64,000 bases of DNA from Fratercula arctica (Eukaryota; Chordata; Aves; Charadriiformes; Alcidae). The stretch spans positions 6,555,504-6,619,503 of the forward strand of contig CANTUZ010000001.1 in NCBI GenBank assembly GCA_947846985.1, read 5' to 3'. Below the pieces are notes generated by a model. The model had not been told where the DNA came from. It saw only the letters and a program-made list of their open reading frames with translations, and did no database searches. Below, one piece after another: positions 36,176 to 46,676 of the stretch. The position numbers and the translations under genes are program-made. The first letter of the stretch is position 1. Every line of letters starts with the position of its first letter.

Positions 36176-36362
36176 GAGCCCTGGCACAGGCTGCCCAGAG
36201 AGGTGGTGGAGTCTCCGTCTCTGGAGACATTCCAACCCCGCCTGGACGCGTTCCTGTGCCACCTGCTCTGGGTGACCCTGCTCTGGCAGGGGGTTGGACT
36301 GGAGGATCTCCAGAGGTCCCTTCCAACCCTACAATTCTGTGATTCTGTGTGATTCTGTGATA
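36176..36362 (+). mobile_element. CR1: Short CR1 LINE 3' end
   Basis: Only about 185 bp of CR1 survive, beginning abruptly at GAGCCCTGGCACAGGCTGCC and ending with ATTCTGTGATTCTGTGTGAT (36332 on). The sequence is close in wording to the copies at 22.9 and 63.6 kb (same GGACGCGTTCCTGTGCCACC block, 36243), so it is a relatively young copy. It is severely 5'-truncated, as is typical of CR1. Confidence 0.95.
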
Positions 36363-37491
36363 ATGCAAGTCAATTTTTTTACTATAGGGAAAATCTTGAC
36401 TCCATACCACTTGTATGTCCCTACAAAGTCCTGAGTAACAGCTTCCACTTGAACAAAAGGAGAACAAATGTAATTAAAAGCTGTATTACTATAACACACA
36501 ATCGTGGCACTAAGTATTATTCCTTCCAGTTTTGGTAAGCCAAAATCATTTATGCTCCAGATGTGTTCCCTTTCAGAAAAATGTAAAGGACTCCAATTCC
36601 ATCTGTTCCTGCTACTGTGGATGTAAAACCCATTTTAGTGATGAAAACATAGCCCAAAATAAAAAGCAAAATAAAAAAAACAAAAAGGTTTGGCCTTAAA
36701 GGAACTGTCTCTTTTTTGAAAACCTCATACTGAGCAAACAAAAGCAAAAGTATCTGTTTATGTAATATTTATCTCTGAAATCAGTAATGTTGCAATGATC
36801 AAAGAAAATATATTTACCAGTAGGGTGCTGGGTATAGATGTTGTTGGAGTTTGAAAGCAGGAACAGTAAAATATTGAATCCTGAATACAATTTTAATACA
36901 TTAGGCTCTTTTGAAAACAGCTCTGCCCTGTTATAATTCTAGTGGAAGTGAAAATATTAACGTAAGGACCAAAAGAATAACTTCTGAAAGAATACTGTTT
37001 TCTAAAAAAAAAAAAAAAAAAAAGAGATGATAAGGCTTTGCAATATTATGCTTTCATGAAAATTCAGCAATTCCTGTGCTGTGACAAAACAACAAAAAAG
37101 AAATATCTTTTCTTTGAACTTTTGCTTTCATTTTATGCAATCAAAATGTATCAACATTTAGTAAAGAACAAGGAACTCTTTCTGAAGGACACATTCAGTT
37201 TCTGAATCACCATGGCAGATAAGCCTCAACCAACTCTTGATTTAGTTTTTTCTCTGCTTCAAACAACTTTTCCAGAGAGGGTAAGTGAACATACATTTAT
37301 AGCAGCATTTACATCGTTGGATATGAAGCCTTGATGGTAAAGAAAACTGGAGGTGTCAAGGGGAAATAGCAGGTTTGCGTCTATTTGTCTTGAAGCATTT
37401 ATCACAGAGATTGCTCCAAACCTTCTGTTCTGGGTTTGGTTTTTTCAGGTAAGTTGTTTATAACCTTAAAGCTGGTACCTGGTGAGAGTAG
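36363..37491. other. No gene or recognised repeat seen
   Basis: AT-rich unique sequence with a 20-nt A run (37004-37023). Small hydrophobic minus-strand frames (36550-36890) are chance-sized. Confidence 0.45.
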
Positions 37492-37633
37492 AATCACAGA
37501 ATCATAGAATGTGTTGGGTTGGAAGAGACCTCTAAAGGCCATCTAGTCCCACCCCCCTGCAGTCAGCAGGGACATCTTTAACTAGATCAGGTTGCTCAGA
37601 GCCTCATCCAGCCTGGCCTTGAATGTCTCCAGT
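37492..37633 (-). mobile_element. CR1: Short CR1 LINE 3' end, minus strand
   Basis: About 140 bp, starting with the reversed terminus GAATCACAGAATCATAGAAT and running through GGTTGGAAGAGACCTCTAAA to CCTGGCCTTGAATGTCTCCA. The block AACTAGATCAGGTTGCTCAG (37581) is the reverse complement of the same region in the long CR1 at 2.4-4.2 kb, placing both in one subfamily. Confidence 0.95.
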
Positions 37634-40600
37634 AGGAGTAGGAGAGGCAGAAGCTATGGATGAGAATGTGAACGTGCTCTGAGTAATATTCATTGTTCAT
37701 TTTCCCCACTAATAAATAGATTTTGTAGGGAATCTGACAATTTTGACTATCTTCACTTCTACTTGAACCCAAATAATAAACTGAGAATGTTTCCTCTGGA
37801 TCATTATTTTCAAGCTGACGCTGTCCGTCTTTCCAGCTTCATGTCATGCAGTCATTGTGCTTTGTCTTTTCAGAGGTTTTAACTTCATAAATGCAGGGGG
37901 ATTCTCTTGTTTCTGCCTTCAAGTTGCCATTGTTCTGTTTCTCTGAGTCTGATCACTGAATGGAACAAGCATTGCATTCATTTGATAGAGATTGATTAAA
38001 TTTTTTTTTCACAGTCCACTGATGTCCTAGAATCATAACCTTACAGAGCAAATTTGGGGAAAGACTTGATCCTCAGGGTCTGGGCCACAAATTGAAAATA
38101 TCGAGGCAGCTGCAGTGGAAATACCCAGAGGTCCTAACTGTGAATGGATTGTACTTTTTGCAGTTCCAGCAGGAATTACAGGTGCGTACCAGTTGCAAGG
38201 CTGAATGACCCAGTGTCTCCTCTTCACGCTTGCATTTACAGATGTTGTAGTGAAGCCAGACATTAGCTTAGTGCTGCAAAGACCACAACCTAGATCTCAG
38301 GATTTTTTGAATCGGAGAACAACCTATGATTATGGCACATCTCTTGGTTAGTTTGTTTGGTTGGTTGGTTTTTTCCGAGTTCCAGTAAGTCAATAACTTA
38401 CTGCTGAATTTCATTAGCAGGAAACTATGATCTAGTTTTATTATTACTACCCTCCATGCCACTGAATCGAGACAGCTGGAGCCAGGGATTTGGCCATACT
38501 TTTTCTCTTCTCATTCTTATTTCAGGTAAACAGTAAGGATGCTGGTACACTTGCCAAAAAAGGATCCAAAATATGCGTAGGATTTTTACAAAGAGTTCTC
38601 CTTCCCTCTGTTGTCCTTGACAGAGTCACAAACAAGCCTGGAGTATCCAAGTTTCAGTGCAACTTTCCCACCATTCGTTGATTCCATCATAACTGAGAAA
38701 GTCATATGACTTCCCTTCAAAATGCCATCACAATGCAGGGGATTTTGAACAATTTAATCTCCCTCTAGAGCAGAAATTCAATTAATTTATCCTGGTTTTA
38801 CATGTTTAATGTAACTTTCTCTTTTACCCTCATAATTGCATCTAGATTGTGACACCTCTCTTTGGATGAATCAGAGCCTTTTTCTTTGATTTTTTGAAAG
38901 CACTGCTGTGTCTTATAATTGTTCCTAAATTATAATCCTTCTATTCTTTTCCTTTGTCTTCCAGATAATTCCAGAAATTAGTGTTTGACCATGCATTGGT
39001 TGTACAAAGAAGATTCATTTCCTTACACAGTGAGAGTAAAAGATTCTTATTCTAACTTCAGTTGATTTCGCACCCATTGTTCTTTGGGCAGAAAATCTGT
39101 CATTGACTTACATCCACTCTAATTACATGAAAATAAGTGTAACAGTCGTAGTACTATACCCATTTTATATCTTTTTATTTTTCTTTACAGGGCTCTTGAG
39201 CAGCAGCACTGACTTGAGTTTATGGAGGCGCCACTACTGAAAAGCTAAACACTCTCCCAACATTGCCCAGGAAGCCTGTGGTATAGCAAGTACGTTATCC
39301 CTTAAAACCTAAGCCTGAATTAGAAACCTAACCACCCTTTTTGTCATAGCATACATGACATGGTTAAGCAAAATAGTCTGTCTTGATATTTCCAAGCTTA
39401 CAGCAAACAATTACATTGTTAAATATATATATATGTGTGTGTGTGTGTGTATAGTTTCGATTTGTTCCTTAAGACCAAGATCGTGAAACTCTCAACCTTA
39501 CTGTAACTAAGGAATGGATAAGTAGATGAGCCACAAAATGTGAAAGAGAGAGAAAAGCACTATTGGGTGACTCCAGGAGCACGGTCTTACCCCTTCATAG
39601 TGACGGAGAGGCAGAGCCAAGTCGATTTGTCCCTCTTTAGCACTTGATGACATCGCATTCACTATAATTGTGGTGGATGGCAGGAACTTATGGGGAATTC
39701 CTTATAGCTGGCATCAATTCCCTTATAGTTTATTGCCTTCTTATGGGAAGGCTTCCCTTTGTCCAAGCAAACAAAACCCTTGCACACAGTTTTAAGGGAT
39801 CTTTGATGTCATTGTGTCTCTAGGAAAGGCACTTAAAACAAAGAAACCTCTGTCTGAATGCTTCTTAATGTCACAGCACTCACACTGGGGATATCATTAC
39901 ATGTCTTCTGTTTACCTCCCCAGGACTGGTAGGAAGTCTCACACTGTCTCCTCATCACAGCAATCATGGCATTTTTTCCACAATGCACAGTAGATGCTGC
40001 CTTGCCCAGCACCTAGATGGTGTGATTGCTGTTTAATACGGCAGCCTACTGTGGACCACTCCCACCGTTGCCTTGGCTAAAGTCTATGAAGGATGCATTT
40101 TGCCAAAGCTAAAGGAAGTGGCAATCTCATTCTCACAGACAGGGCTCTGTTATCTCCAATCTCTATCACAGCAGTTAACCTAACTATCAGATTTCTTTTT
40201 TTCTCTTTAAACAAAAAAAAAAATAAAAAATTAAGAGTATCCTGCTGTTAGACTGAACACAACAGTTCAATGAAATGTTCAGAGGCAGAGTACACAATTT
40301 GCTCTTCCAGCTCTTTCTGTTTCAAAAATAAAATGTGTTCTCAGGTATAACTTATGTTTAACGTCACGTTAAAACCTAACACTGCTTTGAAGTGTCAGCT
40401 TGGCAAAACCATACAAACTTTTAATATAAAATAAGAGTGGAAATAAGCAGGACCATAATCAAAAAGCTTAATGTATTTATATGTAAATACACTCTTTTTG
40501 TATGATTTTCCATGGCTAGACAGTAGCCATTTCAATCATCAAGATGGAACAGCACTTATTATTCTGCTAGGTTGTTATTTCGTGTTATTCTGTAATGTTC

Positions 40601-40910
40601 CAAGTCTAATGAAGAGTCCTGAGCATCCTTGAGCAGTTTGGTTTCCACGTTTCCACACTGTACTCACAGCAGGTCTTCAAAAGCCTGTGGCCATCACTGG
40701 CTCGTCTACAGCTCCCGCTGTTGTTATTGTTCACGTAGCCGGAACCACAGGTTTTGGGAAAAACTGCAGCCAAACAACACAAATGCAGACTTTGCATGGA
40801 GATACCCTGAAGGGCAATGCCTGATGTGTTACCGGTTCACAGCATCTGCTGTGGCACCAGAGAACAGCTATCTGCATTTGTCCAGGATGCCGGAACACAG
40901 TAATAGGTAT
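37634..40910. other. 3.3 kb without recognised gene or transposon
   Basis: AT-rich unique sequence. Pyrimidine-AG sites that resemble splice acceptors occur at about 38526 and 39190, but no open exon follows them. From about 40600 GC rises and two overlapping frames of 63 and 102 codons occur. This part may belong to the LTR-like block that follows, but I cannot show it. Confidence 0.4.
39422..39452 (+). repeat. (AT)n(GT)n microsatellite
   Basis: Six AT units followed by eight to nine GT units. Short but uninterrupted. Confidence 0.95.
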
Positions 40911-41335
40911 TGTTGTGCGATTTGGTATACTACTTAGAACTTGCTTAGCATAACTTGCTTAGCTTTAGTAGCTAAATTTGCTGAAACCTTAGGCCGCAAG
41001 CTGTGGACTTACATCTAGATATGTTGAAATTTTACCTAGTCAAGTAAAAGATGGACCCAGAGCTGGTTCAAACCAGAAGGTAAAGAAAGAAGCTACGTTC
41101 ATTAACAGAAGTAGCCTAATATTACTACTGGTCTGAACTGCCTCATAAGGAGTGGGGAATTTAGATTGTAAGGGTATAATTGCCCAAAGATTTCTTTGTT
41201 CGAGGTCTCTTTCCGGAGGCACCCAGCTTGAACTGTAACATTATTAATAAAAAGGACTTTATAGAAGACTCTCTCTTTGGCTTATTGATTCAGCGGAAAC
41301 CCAGAGTTGAACCCTGTTATGGTGGCTGGCATGTG
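40911..41335 (+). mobile_element. LTR-like block of an endogenous retrovirus
   Basis: The segment opens with TGTTGTGCGATTTGG. It has a poly(A) signal AATAAA at 41246-41251 and a short pyrimidine-rich U5-like stretch after it (GACTCTCTCTTTGGCTTATT at 41268). It reaches a region ending near TGGCTGGCA (41322-41330). Order and spacing fit a solo LTR about 420 bp long, and the text resembles avian ERV LTRs with the same AATAAA-to-U5 spacing. However, I find no matching direct repeats at the two edges and the right boundary is uncertain. No internal retroviral gene lies beside it. It could be an LTR with a lost edge or another repeat with a poly(A) signal. Confidence 0.45.
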
Positions 41336-42175
41336 TAATTTCCATAACGCTATCACACTAAGTGCAGATACACTGTTATGCGGCTGCCTTTTTGAAAAAC
41401 ACAGACATAGTCATGGGTTTTGCTTTTTAACTACTTAGTTTTTCTTTTTATTTCTTTTTTATGCTTCCATGAGTTTATTAAAAGTTGGTCACTCATCTGT
41501 AAAGCTAATTTTTATTTATGATATGAATTTTCAGTGCCTTGAGATAACTACCACGAGAGCATCCAGGCAAGTTCTGAAGTAATGTTTACTTACAGAGCTT
41601 GCTTTTTCATCTGGTTATTGACGGTTTCAGTTTATTTATTTCTTCTCCTATACCATGTTCAACAGGTAAAATCCCATTCCTAACATGTTGTTAAATGAAA
41701 GAACTGGCAGTCTAAGAAGGCTGTGAGTCTGAAGAATGCAGGCACAGCCAGTAGCATTTAGCTAATGTCTTCAAAAGAGAAGCACAAGGCAATGAAGAAA
41801 GAATCTACTTACTGGACTATTCTTTGAAAGGGACCTCAGTACCCCCTTTCTCAGCCAGCAAGTTCTGCCAATGCACGGAAAAGAGTTTTAAGAATGTATC
41901 ATAATGCATATATACAAAGGGATAAGTGCACTTTTAATGACCTATGGTAGTGATGGAATACTTCATCCTCCTGCCTAAATTCCCGCTCAGCCTTAGCAGT
42001 CGCTGCATTGGAGAGCATCGCCAAAGCTTCAGGCATTTCAAGATTCACGCTGCACTGCTGAGGAAGCAGTGGCCCTTTGAAAACCATATTCCCTCTTGAT
42101 CTTTGATATCCAAAAAGGGAACATTTTATAAATCCCTGAACAGGGATTAGAAAAAGGCATGGAGCAAAAAAGAAA

Positions 42176-42214
42176 AATAAATAAATAAATAAATAAAATA
42201 AATAAATAAATAAA
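42176..42214 (+). repeat. (AAAT)n microsatellite
   Basis: About nine AAAT units with one AAAAT interruption. Confidence 0.95.
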
Positions 42215-42393
42215 GTCTTCTCTCTTTTTATCCTGCAAAAATGCAAGTTAAGATTGAACGGAACTTGTCACGGGTCACAAATTTTAATGATGTGATGTGA
42301 AATTTTTACAAGTGACACACTTCAATTTCTTTTTTTAAAAGAAAATTTTATTTTAAAACTGAGTTCCTTCAGTGTATATGATACAAAAAGCGT

Positions 42394-42419
42394 AAAAAAA
42401 AAAAAAAAAAAAAAAAAAA
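42394..42419 (+). repeat. Poly(A) run
   Basis: Twenty-six uninterrupted A residues. No processed pseudogene is recognisable upstream. Confidence 0.95.
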
Positions 42420-43327
42420 GGATTCTTTGTGTTTTGATGAGTTAAACTGAAAAAAGATTGTTTGGGGTCAGCAAGAAATAAATTTGAATATTTTGGTGTG
42501 TTTCCCATCTCTGTCTCTTATAAACACAAAAAACTAGTGAGCTCACTAATTTTTGTACTGTATAGGTTATGCCCTCAGCTTCTTTTCTCTCCCTTTTTTT
42601 ATTTCCTTCCACTTTACTACATTTCTTCCAGATTTGTCCCTTTCGCTGCTTTTTCTGCCTCCCCACACATACTCTTTCTGCTTTCTCTATGCAGATAGAA
42701 ACTAATCGATGCCTCACTCCAATTTTTTGAACTCCCAGCTCAATCTAAGCTAGATACCAGAAGAAATAATCCCTCCACCCCATCCCTCTCCAAGCACGGC
42801 ACTGATGCCGCAGTACAATTACATTCTGTGACTGAGGATGGTAAAAAGCAGTTAACGCTGGAAAAGAAGTTTCTGAATAATAACACAGACATAATAGCAT
42901 TGTGTTGACAGATCTGGATTGACAGAAAGAGACAGGTCTTCCCATTAAGAGAAAACATGAAAGCTGGTGAGGATGACAGTGGTAATAATACTGTAAAGCT
43001 CATCTTCCGGCCCTTTGCATTTTAGAGATGATAAAGTTCTGTGACTTTTTTTATATATATTATATATTTCAGAGTTGAAACACTTAATCTAATTAACTGC
43101 TTACCCTCAAAGAAACTCACTTAGCATTTGTATTAAAGCTTTTTCACTCCATTTTCAGCTGCTTTTCTGGAGTACCAGAAGATTCTGGGAAAAAGCAAGG
43201 GACAAGAAAGCCAGTTAATCCCTCGATAGTCTTCCAGCATCAAAGCAGGATTTCCTATGTGGCCTCAAAAGAAACCTAACACGACAAATATCAAGAAGCC
43301 CAAACCTAGACCAGTACAAAATGCTTA

Positions 43328-43332
43328 AGAAG
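43328..43332 (+). repeat. Target-site duplication, left copy
   Basis: AGAAG, identical to the five bases after the LTR (43669-43673). Confidence 0.9.
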
Positions 43333-43668
43333 TGTCCTAGTTCCGGCAGGGACAGGGTTAAGTATTCCATGCCATGTGAGCCAGGCCCACCCTGAGATTA
43401 AAAGGAGGGAGGGGGCAGGCAGTTGGGTTTGGAGTGGGCTGGCGCGTCCTGGGTCCGGACCGGCGGGGAGCGGCGGTTGCGTAATCGCGTTTGTATATTC
43501 CTCTGTCGGTGTTATTGTTGTTGTTTTCTTGTTCCCTTTGCTGTTCTGTTAAACTGCCTTTGTCTCAACCCAAGAGTTTTGCCTTTTTCTTTTGATCCTT
43601 TCCGTACCGGGAAGTGCTGAGCGAGCGACACGTGGTTCTTTGTTGCCATCTGAGGCCAAACCACGACA
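43333..43668 (+). mobile_element. Solo LTR of an avian ERVL-type element
   Basis: A 336-bp long terminal repeat with the edges TGTCCTAG and CCACGACA, whose outer four bases form the canonical TG...CA inverted ends. It is bounded by a perfect 5-bp direct repeat, AGAAG, at 43328-43332 and 43669-43673. A 5-bp duplication is the class III (ERVL) habit. Inside are a TATA-like ATTAAAAGG (43397), a GC-rich middle, and the ERVL-typical late block TTTGTCTCAACCCAAGAGTT (43558). No internal retroviral sequence flanks it, so it is the product of recombination between the two LTRs of a former provirus. The intact duplication suggests a comparatively recent insertion. It encodes nothing; an open frame at 43423-43620 is incidental. 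Confidence 0.92.
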
Positions 43669-43673
43669 AGAAG
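43669..43673 (+). repeat. Target-site duplication, right copy
   Basis: AGAAG, pairing with 43328-43332 and fixing both LTR edges. Confidence 0.9.
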
Positions 43674-44044
43674 ACATATATACATGTATATACACATATA
43701 GATAAATGAGCGTCATGTCTCTGATCAGTTATATGCTTACATTTGCATGTAAAGTGTTGTCTTCGTGTACCCATATCTACTGATGATAGGCAGAAATGGT
43801 TAGCTGCTGGAAAGATGCCATTTTTCTGCTTCCTAAATGAAACATTTTGATTTTTTGTGTTGAAGCAACACTTCATTCCTAAATTGAGCTAATTTTAGAT
43901 AACCAATTGACAAATCAGATTCCCTCTGCAGTCTATTGACAAATCACATTCACACCTGCCCACATTTTATGCACAGTATTATGTTTGTCAAGGCATGGAG
44001 GCGTTGTGTTATATTAGACAGTGTCTTTAGGCTGGTTGTAGGCA

Positions 44045-44135
44045 TGCTGGGATCCACTCATCAGTCTATCCACACCAGAACCAGCACGTTATTCCTTTCT
44101 GCCTCAGTTTCCCCTTTCCCTATTCAGAGCATGCT
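44045..44135 (+). mobile_element. Possible MIR-type SINE core
   Basis: TTTCTGCCTCAGTTTCCCCT (44096) matches the MIR core box, with weak similarity to the preceding part of the core (CCAGAACCAGCACGTTATTC). No tail or head is visible. Confidence 0.35.
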
Positions 44136-44241
44136 CCTGAGAGCGTAGATTATCTCCCAATATGATTCTGGATAACACCTGCCACGAAAATGGTTCATCT
44201 GACCTACTACTTCCTGATATCCTCAGTATATTCTGGTATCT

Positions 44242-44279
44242 TTGAATATTCTGAATCTCCTTGAATATTCTGAATCTCC
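44242..44279 (+). repeat. 19-bp tandem duplication
   Basis: TTGAATATTCTGAATCTCC occurs twice, head to tail, with no mismatch. Confidence 0.95.
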
Positions 44280-46550
44280 AAAATACAGCTACTGACAACT
44301 GGGTTTTAAACACTTATTGCATAAACCAAAATCATAACGTAAGCAAAGGGCTTGCCATAAATATATTCATCTCTGCTTCCCTCCTTCCTCAACAAAAGAT
44401 GAGGGGAGAAAAGATTGTCGTTGCAGTACGCTCAGAGCGCCAACAAATCTAGGTTAGGCGGTTCCAGCTGGGGTCTGAATTACAAACCTGAAAATGCCCC
44501 TTCAACAGCTGCATCTTGTTATTACTGATGGAGCACCAACATTTCCTGGGTCTTAGCTGGCCCCTCCTGTAGCTGCAGCTGAGTCTCTCTCCTGCTGTGA
44601 GGTTTTAATTGCGCCTGCAGAACTCACTCGCGAGGTACAGTCTTCCACTTTTCTACAGGGGACCTCAAGAATTAGGAAGATTAGTTTGAAACCTGGCTTG
44701 CAGAGTGGGATCTGGAGCTCTGCGTTAATGCTGGGTAATTCACACCACGTGAGTTTTGCCCTCAAATTGCTTCTGAGCATGTTTTAAGCTTAGACCCTCT
44801 CCTGGCAGATTTAATGGCACCCCAGAAGATATCCAGGAAACAGCCTAAAGGCCAAAATCAGGAGCTCCTCTCTCCAGTGACGCTGTAGGTCACCTAAGCA
44901 CATCACTTAGGTTTGTGTGGCAGCACAGCCACTCTGTCCCTGACACAGGACATGCGCTCTGGGCCTGATCCTTCCAACATCCCATGACAGGGCCTAAGAG
45001 GGGAGCACGTGGGGCAAAACAGACTTTCAAAGCTCTTTGCACACTTTTCGTTAGCAAAGCTTTACACATTTTTATTATTCATAAGATTAAATTAGAAGAA
45101 AACAAAGCCAGGAGCAGAACATCAGCTAGAGTCTTTTATCTCCTGTGCTTCTGCATCCCAGAGCCTCTCATTGCTAGCTGCAATTCTTTAACATAAAAGA
45201 TTATAAAGGGTGTCTCAAATAAAATCCCATGATTAGGAAGCGCTCTTGGGATATGGAGCCCTTGATTCTAATTCCCCTCCCTGTGAAGGGCCTACTCCAC
45301 CTTCTTCCTGAGCCAAAGCCCAGGGGTATTGTCATATGTGAGGGGCAAACAGCCCACTAGGTATCTGGATAATTTCAGTATTCCCTGACAGGGGATAAGC
45401 AGAGATTGAGCACAGGACAATATAAAGACTTTTTCGATGTGCACTTCAAGCCAGAGGACTTATGACACTTTGTTTAGGACTGAGGGGACTGAACTCCAAG
45501 CAGAGAATATATTCGTTTTCTAAGATGTAAATACTTCACAGACTTTTCTCCTAAAACAAATAGGGCTCACATTTGCTTTTAAAGCGTGGCTAGAGTCACC
45601 AGAGCTATAAGACCTTCATAGCTGATATTCACCTGGAGATAAATCCAGGCAATGAGAGGACCTTGGACCTCTCTTTCCATGACTGAATGAAGACTTCCCA
45701 GGTAGAGAGACAAAGGGTAGGGACAAGATCTGGCCCTAAAAAGAGCAGAGAGCTTGTAATATATACATGGCACAGCCATATGCATCTGCACTGGAATATC
45801 TGAGGTACTCCTCTTTGAGGCAATGCAACAGTGCTGTTAAAGAATTCATTTATTTTCCTTAAATATTACCGAAGATTATCCCTCAGATCTCCACCTCGGA
45901 GTGCAAAGAAGTGCTTGCCACTCACAAGAGCCTTCCAAGCCTGATCTACTAGGTAATTTTCTCTCTATTTTTCAATTTGGCCGGTATCAACTTAAAGGAG
46001 GGGAAAAAAAAAAAACAAAACAAACCCTTAATTAGTCACGTCCTCCTTGTTGCAACAGGAGTTACCAAACATAAAGAACACATTTGTGCTCCCTCCCTTG
46101 TGGGTATTTCAGAGCTGAATTGGCAGCAAATAATTGATAGCTACTGGTATGAGTAGAGCTACTGCTTGTATTCCGGAACTTGAAGTTCCTCCAGGAACTT
46201 GTGCTGGCAATGAATTTGTTATTCAGTGACAAATTTAGGAGAAAGGAGAAATGAGCATACAAAATGTTTTTGGAATTTACCTCATTCTGCTCTCCACGGT
46301 CATCAAAATGTTACTTCATCCATTCAGGTTCATATACTTCTCATTTTGGGGGGGTTGAAGGACTGTAGTGCTAGCTCCCAAATTCAAAGGATTAAATGTA
46401 TCAGAATCTTTCAGGGAGGTTGAACACCTTGACTATGGAACACAGTTCAGTATGTTTCACAAGATTAATATGAATTTAATTGAACCAGCAGAAGATATGG
46501 CAGAAGACTAATGCACAGAACGGCACAGCTGGTAATTTTTACTCTTCTGT

Positions 46551-46676
46551 GCCTGATCCAATTCTCACTCAAAAGGAGTCTTTCCAATTAGTTTAACAGA
46601 AGATAGATTGGACCCACAGGGCTGATCCAAATTGCAATGAAGTGCCCAGAAAACCTTTGCTAATTTTTGTAAGCAG
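46551..46676. repeat. Small ancient dyad repeat, copy 2
   Basis: GCCTGATCCAATTCTCACTC (46551) opposes GAAGATAGATTGGACCC (46599), an imperfect reverse complement across a TCTTTCCAAT centre. A second GGGCTGATCCAAATTGCAAT (46619) starts again right after. The GCCTGATCCAA...TTGGACC edges are those of the same palindromic amniote repeat seen at 11.03 and 62.57 kb. Confidence 0.5.

Larger units (their letters stand above)
41336..43327. other. 2 kb without recognised gene or transposon
   Basis: AT-rich unique sequence holding an (AAAT)n array (42176) and a 26-nt A run (42394). Overlapping frames of 60-115 codons on the minus strand are chance-sized. Confidence 0.45.
43674..46547. other. 2.9 kb without recognised gene
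   Basis: Unique-looking sequence apart from a possible MIR core at 44045-44135, a 19-bp tandem duplication at 44242-44279 and an A-rich run near 46004. GC is moderately higher at 44500-44980. Frames of 60-80 codons on both strands show no domain. Confidence 0.45.

Noticed and set aside
43423..43620. 65-codon frame in a GC-rich patch
   Set aside because: It lies wholly inside the solo LTR.
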